Shown: positions 37,335-49,885, counted from the first letter of the stretch. The stretch: 64,000 nucleotides of DNA from Tolypeutes matacus (GCA_026826555.1 JAKSZT010053881.1:6319759-6383758); one strand, 5' to 3'. Numbers and translations are program-made. Notes: generated by a model from the letters alone, not told the origin.

Positions 37335-37670
37335 TTTGTTCAACAAACAACACTATTAAGAGACAGAAAAGACAACCCACAGAATGGGAGAAAATATTTC
37401 AAGTCATATATCAGATAAGGAATTAATATCCAGAATATATAAAGTTCTGCTACAACTCAACAATAAAAAACAAGCAACCCAATTAAAAAATGGGCAAAGG
37501 ACTTGAATAGACATTTCTCCAAATAAGATACACAAATGCGCAATAAGCACATGAAAAGATGCTCAACCTCATTTGTCCTTAGGAAAATCTAAATCAAAAC
37601 CTTAATGGAATACCATTTTACATCCAATAGATTGGCTACTTATTTTTTAAAATGGAAAATTAAAAGGAAA
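37335..37670 (+). mobile_element. L1 ORF2 3' fragment
   Basis: Contains AATGGGAGAAAATATTTCAA, AACCCAATTAAAAAATGGGC, and GCACATGAAAAGATGCTCAA, all standard parts of the L1 ORF2 C-terminus in sense orientation. Both ends are truncated. Confidence 0.85.
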
Positions 37671-38189
37671 AATGGTTTAAAAAATGGACATCTCAATAAG
37701 CCCTTGGCTGTTCCACACATCACCCATACAGGCCTGTATCGCTAATCCTGAATCCCCTTTCCCAAAGGAAGTGTTAATTTTATCCACGTGGGATGTTACT
37801 TGTATAAATTTAACACTGAATACACTACCATTACACCCAGCTCCAGGTAAACAACAGGTGTGGTATTAAAAATCTGGCACCAAGCCACAGGGAGTATAAT
37901 CCTCAGCCAAACAAATATTTGCTTGTGTTCTCTTAAATGGGTATAACGTACCAATTCTAACCCCTCTAAAACATCTCACTTTTTGCTCCTAGTTTCCTAA
38001 GTGAGATTTATGCCAACATCTTTCCAGACTGGGCAGAGACATTTACTGCTGTGCACAACCAATGGAATTCCTCAGGGGCTCCCAAACCCCAGCCACCGTG
38101 GTAGAATTGTCCATCACTAGGGTCAATTGACAAAAGATGACCCTGTGGGCAGGTTTTCTGACAGAGGAAGTAGAAAGTTACTTGACTGC

Positions 38190-39010
38190 CTTTTTCCGGT
38201 AATGGAGCACTGGAAGTGATGGCTCAGGCCACCACAGATTTAGTTGTAATTGGTCCAGCAGTGAGCAGCTGATAAGCTGCCAGGTGTGAGGATTGTGGAT
38301 TGGCATCAATGTTTTGGATGGTTTGCAGCAGCATTTTAGTCCAACTTTTAAAGTTTCTTTTAGATGTTAGTAACTTCAGTAGTTTTAAAACTTCATTTAT
38401 ACACTTCACTAAACTGGCAGCTGTTGAATGTAGGGTAGGTGGAAGTTTCACTGGATGTGATTTTCTTCTGCCTATTCTTGATCTCATAGGCGGTGAAGTA
38501 GGTTCTCTGGTCACTGTCCATAGTGATGGGGAGTCTATATGTTACAATTAATTTCTGTAATCCCCAGATGGTGGCTTTCTGGTCATCCTCTTCTCTGGGA
38601 AGGCCCGGAGTAGGCCTGTGGCTGTGTCCACAAAAACCAGAACTTTTGTCCTTCTGATACCAGTAAGGATCCAATATAGTTTATTTGCCATCTGATGCAT
38701 GGCTGGTTTGCTCATGCCAGTTGTTTTTTATTGATATGGCATGGTCCAAGGCTGCTGCATCTAGCATGCAGGGCACTGGTTGCAAGCCGTTAGGATGTCT
38801 GAATATTTCAATGGCAGTCTCATTTCCTTTGAGAGGGCCCATAGGGTTTTTTGTCCTTTGTGACCCACCTTACAATGTAGCCATACAACCATGTTGTTCA
38901 TCCACACATTTTCCAGAGCTTGCAAATAAATTAGTTGATTCACCTGCTGATTTTCTAGAAGCGTTTGAGCAGTATGAGCAGCTACATGAAAAACAGGCAC
39001 TTTTAATCCT
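38190..39010 (-). pseudogene. Endogenous retrovirus pol (integrase) relic
   Basis: Minus-strand frames carry integrase features of a retroviral pol. The frame at 39000-38761 has a His-His-Cys-Cys type zinc-binding region (HCKVGHKGQ, then ACNQCPAC). The frame at 38674-38393 has a catalytic-core stretch (LQKLIVTYRLPITMDSDQRT), and 38514-38224 holds downstream core sequence. The frames overlap or are shifted, so the protein is broken in at least two places and the remainder of pol is not visible. The retroviral class cannot be settled from this. Minus-strand sequence down to about 37684 may be its continuation. Confidence 0.72.
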
Positions 39011-40011
39011 TTTAAATGGCCTGTAAGTTTTTATATTTTCTCTTCCTATAAGGGTTTAGTTAAAATAGTCTATTTTTCAAATCTGTGAATCTATGTGTTA
39101 AATAATGTGTTAAAATTAAAATATAAAGGGAGAAGCGGCAATAGGTGCCGGTTTAAAAGGGCTCTCACCATCTCTTTTGCAAGGGATGGCTAAGTGGGGG
39201 TAAGATCCTGCCTGAGTGGGCTGTTTTGGGAACCCACAGAGCAGAAGGCTTTGGGGCATCAATCAGGAGGGAGCTGGACAGAAGGATAGGTTGCTCAAGG
39301 TAAAACTGTGAGTTTCTCCCTTTGTGGCTAGAAACTGCGGATGGCTGAGCCCCACCCTCTGGGAAGGAAGCTGCTATGATCTCCGACACCTGCCAACCAC
39401 CCAGCGGGAGGGAGCTTCACTGGCGAAGGGTGGAAGAGGTTTCCTTTATGTAAGTTTGGTTGCCTGGACCCCATTTGAGCTTTGGGATGCATACTGGCCA
39501 GCTCGAGGTAGCACTAGGAAGAGCAGAGAGGCTAATCTGCTGAGGCAGCCTGATTTACCTACCTGCCCTGGGGTAGAGAAACTGGACCTGGGAGGGGGTG
39601 GAATCAGGCAATTGAATAGTCCCGTGCTGAAAACTATCAAAATTTCAACTCCCCTAATGGGGCGGGCAGTAGGAAGCATTTAATAAGCTTCCAAGAGCTT
39701 ATTTAGGGTCCTCTGGGAGGAGCGGTGGTCTGGAAGATGGTTGAGAGTCATTTTTCTGTGGTAAGTTCACTCACCAGGGTACCGTTTGAATTTCAGAAGG
39801 GAACACAACCTGACCTGGAGAGGTGAGGGGGGATCCCCTCACACAGGCTATTGCATCCTGCTGCTCTGGGAGAGAAAGCAATAAGAATAGAAAGGAGGCA
39901 GGGACAGACAGGCTTCTAACCAGCAAGAATCTACCCAACTGGAAAGAGACAAACCTGACCCAGGGAAAGTGACTGGATAGTTTTCTGAAGAGCTAATAGA
40001 CCCAACGAGAA

Positions 40012-40080
40012 GGGTTAGCTCAGTGGAGGAGATTCTGCCTTGAATATACAAGGTCCAGAGTTCAATTTCTGGTTCCCCTT
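40012..40080 (+). repeat. tRNA-like SINE fragment in L1 5' UTR
   Basis: AGGGTTAGCTCAGTGGAGGA resembles a tRNA box A and AGTTCAATTTC a decayed box B, at normal spacing. No clear tail or target duplication is seen. Confidence 0.45.
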
Positions 40081-41318
40081 AGAGCAGTGACCCACCAGGA
40101 TATTAAACACCCAGCTGATACTGGACAGGGAGAACACAGACATTAATTTTGTATTAGCGTCTCTTGGGTCTCTTATTTTTCCTAAAAAAAAGGTTACTTT
40201 AAAAAAAAAATTAACTTCGTTTACTTGCTAAAATCCGCTTCAAAACCTGCAGAGGACAGGCTGCGGGGTAATTGATTGATGAAGACCGGCAGCCTGAGAA
40301 GTTCCTCAGGGTCCTAAGAGGGAAGGCTGTTTTTCCTTAGTTTGCGTTTGACTGCTTGCTTCGTGTGTTTGTTTGTTTTTTGTGTTTTTGTTTTTCTGAC
40401 CTCTTCCTTCCCCCATTTTATTCTTTTTCTTTTTTTCTTAATTAGGTGCTGCTGGCTTGTTTCTTGTGTGTTGTTTCCTCTTTCTTGATTTCCCTTTTCC
40501 TGTGTATACCAATTTTGTCTGTCAATGCCATCTCTTTTCCTTCCTTCATCTTTCTATCTTCCACTTTCTGTTGTTGTTCTTACATTCCACCTCTCTTTGT
40601 TTAGTCCTCAATTTTTCTGTTTTTTTAATTCTATCTTATCTATCCTGTTTTCTTTGTTTTATTAACTTTTTTCTTTTTTATTTTCTTTTCTCTTTCCCTC
40701 TCTCCTCATCATTCTGGCCTTTTAATTCATTCTATATATTTTTCTCTATTCAGTTTCCCATTTCATTGTAGGTATTCCACTTTTTTTTTTATTTCTATTA
40801 CTCTACATTGCTTACATGAGTTAAATATTCATTTCCCAAGGTCTTATATGGTTGCTATTATAACTTTTACTATTATTATTACTATTGTCCTTTTTCTTTT
40901 CTTACCTCTTTCACTTTCTCTGGCCTTAATTGTTTTCTTCAAGGGAATATAGACAAGAGCAAGGAAATAGAATAAGAGGAACAAAGCGTCAAAGAGAAAA
41001 CACACACACACAAAGCAGCCAAATAAAACTCTAGAGTAGAGAAAGAAGCTAATCAACTGAATAAACCCATCAAGATAAAAAGATGACCAAACAGCAACAA
41101 AAAATTACAAACCATACTAAGAAATAGGAAGACATGGCCCAGTCTAATGACCAAACTAAAAACCAGGAAGAGATGAAGAACATTGAACAACTAATCAAAG
41201 GTGTCCAAACAAATATCATGTACTAACTAAATGAAGTGAAAGAGATCAAGGATATTAAGTAGACACTGGAAGAACATACTGAAGAAATTGTAAACATACA
41301 TAAAAAGATAATGGATAT

Positions 41319-41922
41319 TGGAAGATAATGTAGGGAAGCATCTACAGGACCTTGTAATAGGAAATGGTTTCATGAACTTCACAGCCAAAGCACGAGCAGC
41401 AAGAGAAAAAATTGATAAATGGGATCTCCTCAAAATTAAAAACTTCTGCACCTCTAAGGATGTTATTAAGAAAATAAAAAGGCAACCTACCCAATGGGAA
41501 AAAATATTNNNNNNNNNNNNNNNNNNNNNNNNNNNNNNNNNNNNNNNNNNNNNNNNNNNNNNNNNNNNNNNNNNNNNNNNNNNNNNNNNNNNNNNNNNNN
41601 NNNNNNNNNNNNNNNNNNNNNNNNNNNNNNNNNNNNNNNNNNNNNNNNNNNNNNNNNNNNNNNNNNNNNNNNNNNNNNNNNNNNNNNNNNNNNNNNNNNN
41701 NNNNNNNNNNNNNNNNNNNNNNNNNNNNNNNNNNNNNNNNNNNNNNNNNNNNNNNNNNNNNNNNNNNNNNNNNNNNNNNNNNNNNNNNNNNNNNNNNNNN
41801 NNNNNNNNNNNNNNNNNNNNNNNNNNNNNNNNNNNNNNNNNNNNNNNNNNNNNNNNNNNNNNNNNNNNNNNNNNNNNNNNNNNNNNNNNNNNNNNNNNNN
41901 NNNNNNNNAAAAAAAAAAATAT
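41319..41922 (+). mobile_element. 5'-truncated L1 containing the assembly gap
   Basis: The left part (41319-41508) encodes the ORF2 C-terminus (GTTTCATGAACTTCACAGCC, GGCAACCTACCCAATGGGAA). 400 Ns fill 41509-41908, and an A-run ends the element at 41919. The direct repeat ATAATGGATAT flanks it (41308-41318 and 41923-41933), which is ORF1 sequence of the host L1. The reading frames that span the Ns are artefacts. Confidence 0.87.
41509..41908. other. Assembly gap (400 N)
   Basis: A run of exactly 400 Ns, a likely estimated or default gap length. It lies inside the truncated L1 described above. Confidence 0.99.
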
Positions 41923-41939
41923 ATAATGGATATGCTGGT

Positions 41940-42620
41940 GATGATGGCACAACCCAAGAAGTCAAAAATATACTGGAAGCACCTAACAGCAGATTTGAAC
42001 AGAAAGAGGAAAGAATTAGTAATGTGGAAGACAGTACATCTGAAATTAAACAGATAGTAGAACCGATAGATAAAAAGATAGAAGAAATCCAGCAGTGACT
42101 TAGGGATTTGAATGACAACACAAAGTGCACAAACATACGCATTATAGGCATCCCAGAGGGAGAAGAGGAAGGAAAGAGGACAGAAGGAGTATTGGAGGAA
42201 ATAATGGCTGGAAACTTCCCAACCTTATTAAGGGAGATGGATGTACATGTCCAGGAAGTGCAGCACAGTCTAAACAGTATAAATCCTAACAGGCCTACTC
42301 CAAGACATATACTTGTCAAACTATTGAATGCTCAAGACAAAGAGAAAATACTGAAAACAGCAAGAGTAAAGAGAACCATCACATACAAGGGAAGCTCAAT
42401 AAGATTAAGTGCTGATTTCTCATCTGAAACCATGGAGGCAAGAAGGCAGTGGTATGACATAGTTAAGGTACTAAAAGAAAAAACTTCCTGCTAAGAATTC
42501 TCCATCCAGCAAAGTTGGCATTCAAAAATGATGGAAAGTTCGAAATATTCACAGATAAACAGAAATTAAGAGAGTATGCCAATAAGAAACCTGCCCTTCA
42601 AGAAATACTAAAGGGAGTTC
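41940..42620 (+). pseudogene. L1 ORF1 remnant
   Basis: After the nested insertion ORF1 resumes with coiled-coil sequence. The longest frame (42108-42494) reads MNDNTKCTNIRIIGIPEGEE, then EGVLEEIMAGNFPTLLREMD and SETMEARRQWYDIVKVLKEK, the RRM and C-terminal domain. A stop at 42105 precedes it and a shift at 42490 follows. The 5' part of ORF1 lies at about 41130-41318. Confidence 0.85.
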
Positions 42621-42739
42621 TGCAAGTTGAAAGGAAAAAACAGGAGAAAGAGAGTTGGAGAAAAGTATAAGAACAACTAAAAAGACAAAAAGAGAAATAA
42701 AAACAACATCTGACATACATAAACCCAATAAAAATATGG

Positions 42740-43930
42740 CTAATGTAAGTAATTATTTGAGAGTAATAACACTGAATGTTAATGGATTAAACTCACCAGT
42801 CAAGAGACACAGATTGGCAGAATGGATAAAGAAATATGACTCATCTATATGTTTTCAACAAGAAACCCACCTTGGAGCTAGGGACACAAGGAGGCTGAAA
42901 GTGAATGGCTGGAAAACAATCTTAAAAGCAAACAATAACCAAAAAAGGGCAGGATCAGCTATACTAATATCAGACAAAATAGACATTAAATGCAAAACTA
43001 TTTTAAGAGACAAAGACAGACACTATATATTAGTAAAAGGGGTAATCTTTCAAGAAGAAAGAAAAATCATGATCATCTATGCACCTAACCTAGGTACCTC
43101 AAACTACATGAGGTAAACACTGGAAAAACTAAGTGGAGAAATAGATGCCTTTACAATTATAGGGGGGGACTTTAATACACCATTATCACCATTAGACAGA
43201 ACATCTCGATAGAGAATCAATAAAGAAACAAAGACTTTGAATAATACATTAGAAGATCTGGAGCTAATAGACATATACAGAACACTACACCAAGAAACAG
43301 TGGGAGATACTTTCTTCTTGAATGTACATGGATCATTCTCCAAACCATAGAAAAGTGCTCAATGAATTCAGAAAGATTGAAATTATACAAAGTAATTTCT
43401 CTGACTACAATGGAATGAAGCTGGAAATGAGGAAGGGCCAGAGAACTAGATTAGGCACAAAGATCTGGCAGTTAAACAACACACTCTTAAACAAACAGTG
43501 GGTCAAGGAGGAAACCTAAAAGCAAATCAGTAACTACCTTGAAATGAATGAAAATGACAACACAACATATCAAAACCTATGGGATGCAGCAAAAGCTGTA
43601 CTGAGAGAGAAATTCATGGCCATAAATGCATATATCAAAAAAGAAGAAAGAGCTAAAATCGAAGACCTAACTGCACACCTGGAGGAATTAGAAAAACAAC
43701 AACAAACTAACCCCAAAAGAAGTAGAAAGAAGGAAATAAAGATTAGAGCAGAACTAAATGAAACAGAAATAAAAGAGCACTAGAAAAAATGAACAAAACC
43801 AAAAGCTGTTTCTTCGAGATCAATAAAATTGACAATCCCTTAGTTAGACTAACAAAGGAAAAGAGAGAGATGATGCAAATACACAAAATAGGAAACGAGG
43901 AAGGGAATATCACCACTGACCCCATAGAAA
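42740..43930 (+). pseudogene. L1 ORF2 endonuclease region, broken
   Basis: The frame 42655-43116 contains VITLNVNGLNSPVKRHRLAE and ICFQQETHLGARDTRRLKVN, the APE-type endonuclease start with the catalytic Glu of QETHL. It stops in NYMR* at 43116. GGDFNTPL-like sequence continues in another frame, and the region carries frameshifts near 43200, 43370 and 43540. Without repair this endonuclease cannot be made. Confidence 0.85.
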
Positions 43931-44011
43931 TAAAGAGTAACTTAAGATGACCCTTAAAAAATTATGTGCCAATAAGAAGGGTAATTTAGAGGAAATGGAT
44001 AAATTCTTAGA

Positions 44012-44394
44012 TGTGAGAACCTTCAGATCTTTACATCTAAGAAATAGCTTGGAGGCCTGTTTCTCTGCCCACACAGAGAAATCACCACTCCTGCTTATCT
44101 TATCTCCCTTATCTCCCACCTTAACTCCTAAGTATATCACTAAATGTTTCTGTAATCCTGCTTCCCCATTATTAGCCTGGAATTCTTATGAGATTATTTA
44201 CACCCCTCACAGTGTGTGCACTCCCCTACACATTCATCCTAACCTTAACTGAAAAAATCCTGAATAAAAAGTGTGCTGAGGATCAGGTGGAGAGGAAAGC
44301 TTCTTCAGCTGTTCTCCCCCTGAATCTTTCTCAACCTCTGTGTTGAAAGTAATTTCATTGCACCATTGCAGGCTCTGCAGGACAGACCCCCACA
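44012..44394 (+). repeat. Probable solo LTR (ERV1-like), 383 bp
   Basis: The segment interrupts ORF2 between AAATGGATAAATTCTTAG and GGATTCCTGCACCTAG. It starts TGTGAGAACC and ends ACCCCCACA, with AATAAA at 44263-44268 followed by a GTGTGCTGAGGATCAG stretch and CTGTTCTCCCCCTGAATC, typical of a gamma-type LTR R/U5. No perfect target duplication was found, so the ends are approximate. Confidence 0.65.
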
Positions 44395-44429
44395 AGGCTT
44401 TGAAGGATGGATTCCTGCACCTAGAAACT

Positions 44430-45440
44430 CACAAGCAGCCTACAATGATGAAAGAAGGAATTGATGAACTCAACAGACCAATCCCAAGTAAAGAGATAGA
44501 ATCAATCATCAAAAATCTCCCAACTAAGAAGAGCCCAGGACCAGAAGACTTCACAGGTAAATTCTACTACACATTCCAGAAAGAATTAACACCAATTCTG
44601 CTTAAACTCTTCCAAAAAAATAGAAGTAGAAGGAACATTGCCTAACTCATTCTATGATGCCAACATTAACTTAATACCAGAGCCAAAGACATCACAAGGA
44701 AGGAAAATTACAGACCAATCTCTCTAATGAACCTAGATGCTAAATTTCTCAACAAAATACTTGTTAATCATATTCAACAACTCATCAAAGAATTATACAT
44801 GATGATCAAGTGGGTTTCATCCTAGGTATGCAAGGATGGTTCAACATAAGAAAATCAATCAATATAATACACCACATAAACAGATTGAAAGAAAAAAAAA
44901 TCACATTATCATCTCTATAGATGCAGAAAAGGCATTTGACAAAATACAGCAGGCTTTCCTGATAAAAACACTGCAAAAGATAGGAATAGAAGGAAGCTTT
45001 CTGAACATGATAAAGGGTGTATATGGAAAACCCACAGCTAACATCATATTCAATGGTGAAATCCTAAAACTTTCCCTCTAAGATCGGGAACAAGACAAGG
45101 ATGCCTACTATCACCACTCTTATTTAACATTGCATTAGAAGTACTTGCTCAAGCACTGAGGCAAGAAAAGGATATAAAAGGCATCCAAATTGGAAAGGAA
45201 GAAGTAAAAATTTCACTGTTTGCAGAGGACATGATCCTATATGCAGAAAGCCCTGAGAAATCTACAACAAAACTTCTAGAACTTATGAGTTCAGTAAAGT
45301 TGCAGGTTTATAAGATCAATGCACAAAAATCGGTAACATTTCTGTACAACAATAATGAGCAATCTGAGAAGGAAATCAAGAAAAAAAATACCATTTACAA
45401 TAGTAACTAAAAGAATCAAATTCCTAGGAATATATTTAAC
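44430..45440 (+). pseudogene. L1 ORF2 reverse-transcriptase region, broken
   Basis: Frames carry NLPTKKSPGPEDFTGKFY (44508-44562), [20 protein letters not shown] (44902-44970, a conserved RT motif) and, near 45222, [12 protein letters not shown] where active L1s have FADD. The first catalytic Asp is thus Glu. Frameshifts near 44640 and 45080 and loss of the C-terminus make it inactive. Confidence 0.85.
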
Positions 45441-46105
45441 TAAAGATGTAAAGGGTTACTGGTTTAGGGTGTTGTATGTGGGGGCATTTGGGATAGGGCA
45501 CACCTAGTGCAGGCTTCTAGGGAGTGTGCGAGTGATCATTTTGTCATAATGTATTGTATCAGTGGGGGGAGAATCACGTAATGAGTGGGGGTAGTTGGGC
45601 TCACATCCTGGGGAGGACCGATATGTTCACAAACAGGGGCAGGAATCTCTCAAGAGCATGGGTGGTTCCTAATAGGGGAGGACAAACCAGTATGTCAAGA
45701 CTTCAGTGTTGTTACAAGTAATTATAAATCTTGTCATCCAAGGAGTGAAGCCGGGTGGTTGCCATGGGCCCCGAGGGGAGGGGGAGGGAGGAATAGAATA
45801 GTGGGCAATGGAAGTGTTCTACATGATCTTGCAGTGATGGACACAGGCCATGTTAAATATCATCAAAATTAATAAAAATGTGCAATCTAAAATGTAAACC
45901 ATAATGTAAACCATTGACCATGGTTAGTAGCTATGTTTCACTATTTGTATATCAGTTGTAACAAATGTACCATCCACATATAAAAAGGTATTAATACGGG
46001 AAGGGGGAAAACATGGAGGATGTTGGGTATATGGGAGTCCCCTGCATTCTATATGTGACTTTACTGTGTCCTAAAACTTCTTTGAAAACAAAATGAAAAA
46101 AGTAA
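45441..46105 (+). repeat. Diverged relative of the 2.1-kb repeat family
   Basis: Landmarks in family order are TACATGATCTTGCAGTGATG, AACCATAATGTAAACCATTG, AACAAATGTACCATCCACAT, GGGTATATGGGAGTCCC and an A-rich end near 46090. The 45441-45700 part is not matched in the other copies by eye. It abuts the 3'-truncated L1, so the two could have been joined by deletion. Confidence 0.6.
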
Positions 46106-46324
46106 GACACTGGGGAATAAATGGAATAAATATCACTGTACATACAGGGCAACAGATATTGCAGTGATAAAAGGCAAAATGACAAAAAATTTTAATATTT
46201 TAAATTATTTTTTAATATACCAATTTTAAAATTTTACTTTATTTTTAGTTTTCTTAAAAATTTTTTGTATTATATTTCTTGTATTTAAATTTACCGTTAT
46301 TATTTCATTTTCCTCTTAATTGTA

Positions 46325-47960
46325 TTTGGCTATTTTATTGGCTTCATTTTTGAAGAGGCTTTAGATCACAGAAGGGTTACAACTGGGGCAGGGGAGGTTC
46401 ACTGGTTTGGGGCATCAGTGATGGGGGATACATGGGAGGGAGTTCACCTGGACATACATATAAGGTATGTAAATATGTTCAAAAGTTCACAGGGCATTGT
46501 CACAGTGGGTGGAGATTCACACAAAAACCAAGAGAATATTGAATTCCCATCCTAGAGAGCTCTGTCACATTCTCTAATGTAGCAGCAACTGTCCCCCAAG
46601 TGCAGGGGCAATGACTGGTAAAGGAATATGGTCCATTGATGGACCCTTGATATTGACAACTATGCTGTGAGCCTTTGCTCTTGAAATTGAAACTTAGCCT
46701 AGTGTTATTGTAAATGCCTAAGAGTTGCCCCCTGAGAACCTCGTTGTTGCTCAAATGTGACCTCTCTCTAAGCCAAATTCCACATATAAATGCATTACCT
46801 TCCCCTCAGCATGGGACATGACTCACGGAGATGAGCCTCCTTGGCACTGTGGGATTACTACCAAGCACCAACTAGCAACTGAAAACAACTTTGAATAAAA
46901 GGGGGAAAAGGTAAAGACAAAAGAGTTTATATGCCCAAGAGACATCAAAGTGAGTCAGGATGTCATCCCAGAGGTAACGCTTATACACTTCTCAGCAGGA
47001 TCACGTAGACTGCCAAAGTAGATACTGCCTCAAATAGTGGGGCTCCTGAGGGCTCTGGAGACACCCAGATCCTACTGTCAGGGCAGATAGCTCTGGAGTT
47101 TGGTGCTTTGCCAGTGGGCCCTACTTTGGAGTTTGTGCTCCTGAGAGTGACAGAGTTGTACTCAGTTATGGCTTCCCTACACATGGTGCATCTGTCTCTT
47201 CTATTTGAACCTATACTTGGTGCTGGAGTTGGTAGGTGTAGGTCCAAGAGACTTGAATCTTTGGGCTCTCCATGTGCCAGCTGGGCCCTGAGCCACAGTG
47301 GAGTTGCAACATCTACTCTCCAGTTCATTGGACTCACCCAGGACTACTAACAAGGAGGTGAGGAATGACAACCACCATACCAAGGAAACAAGGGAGCCTA
47401 TAACTGCAAGCAAGAGAGTCCCACCCATCGGCTGGGTAGGATCAAAGCCCCCTCTCAATTAGAGGTGGAGTGGACATCACCATTCTAGAATCCTCAGGAT
47501 TGGGAAATGAACTATGGACTAGAGTGGACTTACTGGTATTCTACTATAGACTATTGTGATTCTAGCAACGGAAGAAATTACAGCATTGATGTGGATGCAG
47601 TGACCACTGGAGGCTCTGGGGGCAGGGGAAGGGAAAGACAGGTGTAATACGGAAACTTTTTTGGGACTTGGGAATCATCCTGAAGGCGTTGCAATGACAG
47701 ATATATGCCATTATAGATCTTCCCATAGCCTGCAGAATTGTATGGGAGAGAGTGTAAACTACAATGTGAACTATCATCCATGCTCAATGGCAATGCCCCA
47801 AGAGGTGTTTTTATCAATTGCAATGAATGTGCCACTCTAATGAAGGATGTTGTTTATGTGGGAGGGTGTGGGAAGTGTGGGGAGCAGGGCATATGAGAAT
47901 CCTTATATTTTTTGTGTAACATTTGTGTAATCTAAGTATCTTTTAAAAAATTAAAAAATA
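46325..47960 (+). repeat. Copy of the 2.1-kb repeat family, ~1.63 kb
   Basis: It matches 28937-30560 almost along its full length: GGCTATTTTATTGGCTTCAT (46329), ATGGGACATGACTCACGGAG (46811), TTGCCAGTGGGCCCTACTTT (47109), GGGCATATGAGAATCC and a TTTTAAAAAATTAAAAAA tail near 47940. The 5' part present in the longest copy is missing, which is normal for retroposed elements. Sequence from 46180 to 46324 is AT-rich and unassigned. Confidence 0.83.
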
Positions 47961-48061
47961 TATATTAAAAAAATTAAAGTATAAAAATTAATTTAAATTA
48001 AAAGTCTGATTTTATTTTTCATTAATCAGGATTATCCAAAAAAAAACAGAACTGATAGGAT

Positions 48062-48112
<51 letters not shown>
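48062..48112. repeat. (CA)n(GA)n microsatellite
   Basis: About eight CA units followed by about 17 GA units, a likely length-polymorphic marker. Confidence 0.95.
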
Positions 48113-48115
<3 letters not shown>

Positions 48116-48255
48116 CCTATAGGAATTGACTCATACAACCATAGGGATTGGCAAGTCTGAATTCCATAAGGCAGGCTACAAACTGGAAACTCTGAGGAGG
48201 GTAAAGCTTAATTCCCTAAGAGTATATAGTCAGAGTCTAAAAAAAGAAGATAGAA

Positions 48256-49885
48256 CAATACACCAAGCCCTTGATATTAATGCTCATACTTATGAAACTT
48301 ATTCTTGAAAGACTGAAACTTAGCCTAGTAATATATATATATTGCCTAAAAGTTACCACTTGAAAACCTCCTTTTTACTCAAATATGTCTCCTCTCTAAG
48401 CAAAACTCAGCATATAAACTCACTACCTTCCTCCCAGCATGGGACATGACTCCCAGGGATGAACCTCCTTAGCTCTGAGTGATTATTACCAAGTTCCAAT
48501 TAGTGATGCATTTGGAAAAAGACTTTGACTAACAGGGGGAAATATATATATAGTTAACCTATTTTCCCCAATGTAAGTTAGATTGATTTATAATTTCCCT
48601 ACACGTGATTCTTCTACTCCTTTTATTTGAACCTATAATTAGCACTATACCCATTAAATATATGTGCAGAGACTTAGATCTTCAGTCTATTCATATATTA
48701 GGTTGAGCCCTGAATCTCAGCAGAGTTGCAGCCAACACCCACTCTCCAGTTCATCAGACTCACACAGGACAACTAACAAAATGATGATGGACAATGCCCA
48801 TCCCAAAAAACAGAGAGTATCTACAACTGCAAGCAAGACAGTTTCTAACATCTTCCCCTTAAGTTATAAGCCCCCTCTCAATCTAAAGTAGAGTGGACGT
48901 CACAATTCCAAAGTCAACAAGATTGAGAAATGAACAAACATAAGGAGCTAATGCAACTGTATTAGTCAGCTAAAGGGGTGCTGATGCAAAATACCAGAAA
49001 TTTGTTGACTTTTATAAAGGGTATTTATTTGGGATAGAAGCTTACAGTCACAAGGCCATAAAGCGTAATTACTTTCCTCACCAAAGTCTGTTGCCACATG
49101 TTGGAACAAGATGGCTGCCAGTCTCTGCAAGCGTTCAGCTTCCTTTTCCTCCTAAGGTCCTAGTTTCTTCCAATTTCAACCGTAGGCTGGCATGAGGCTC
49201 ATCTCTTGATCTCAGCTGTAAGCTGGAATGCTCATCTCTTTCTGGGCTCAGCTGCTCAGGGCTCTGGTCTCTGCAGCTGCAGACTATCAGGTGAATGGCT
49301 CAGCTCTCTCCCTGGGGCTCCAGTGTCATAACCAAGTTCTCTTCTCTGCTGTGTCTTTTTCTATGTTCTCCCGAAGCGAGTGCCCACCTATATATCCCCA
49401 TCAGCTGGGTGGGGACTCAGCTGAGTCACCCTAGTAATGTAGTCAAATCAAAGCCCTAATCTTGATTTAATGAAGTAAAAGTGAAACATCTGAATCTTGG
49501 TTTAATAAAGTAAAAGTGAAACATACAATCTAATATGCCCAGAGGAACAGACCAGTTTACAAACACAATCCAATATCTCTTTTTGGAATTCACAAACAAT
49601 ATAAAGCTGCCACAGCAACCATGGGCCAAAGTAGACATTATTATTGTAGTAATAGAAAAACTTGTAACATTGATATAAAGATAGTGGTTACCAGAGATTC
49701 TTAGGGGAGAGGGAAGGAAGAATATGTGGAACAGGGGGCATTTTGGGGCATTGGAATTATTCTTCATGATATTGCAATAACAGATACAGGCCATTATACA
49801 TTTTGTCAAAATTATAAAATTGTACAGTACAAAGTATAAACCATAATGTAAACTATAGACCATGGTTAGCAGCAATGTTTCAATG
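48256..49885 (+). repeat. Diverged copy of the 2.1-kb repeat family, split by an LTR
   Basis: Left piece 48256-48957 has TGAAACTTAGCCTAGTAATA, GCATGGGACATGACTCCCAG and ACTGCAAGCAAGACAG. Right piece 49615-49885 has ATGGGCCAAAGTAGAC, TTCATGATATTGCAATAACA and AAACTATAGACCATGGTTAG. It lacks the family's 3' tail and is more diverged than the copies at 28458 and 46325. Confidence 0.78.
48958..49614 (-). repeat. MaLR-like solo LTR with 5-bp target duplication
   Basis: It starts TGTATTAGTCAGCTAAAGGG and ends AAAGCTGCCACA. Perfect direct repeats GCAAC flank it (48953-48957 and 49615-49619). The start and the ATGCAAAATACCAGAAAT box match the LTR at 10165, so the sense strand is minus. It is 657 bp long and nested in a 2.1-kb-family copy. 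Confidence 0.88.

Larger units (their letters stand above)
39125..45440 (+). mobile_element. L1 element with 5' UTR, ORF1 and most of ORF2
   Basis: The 5' end (GGGAGAAGCGGCAATAGGTG at 39129) is followed by a 5' UTR of about 1.9 kb, ORF1 at about 41130-42620 and ORF2 at about 42740-45440. The sequence is less diverged than the other L1s. It is interrupted by a truncated L1 with an assembly gap (41319-41922) and a probable LTR (44012-44394). It ends in ORF2 shortly after ACTAAAGATGTAAAGG, without a 3' end. Confidence 0.86.

Noticed and set aside
40457..40771. 104-residue hydrophobic plus-strand frame
   Set aside because: It lies in the T/C-rich 5' UTR of an L1 and is Phe/Leu-rich by composition only.
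41227..42319. Long frames of 156-325 residues near 41.2-42.3 kb
   Set aside because: They run through 400 Ns and have no real sequence in the middle.
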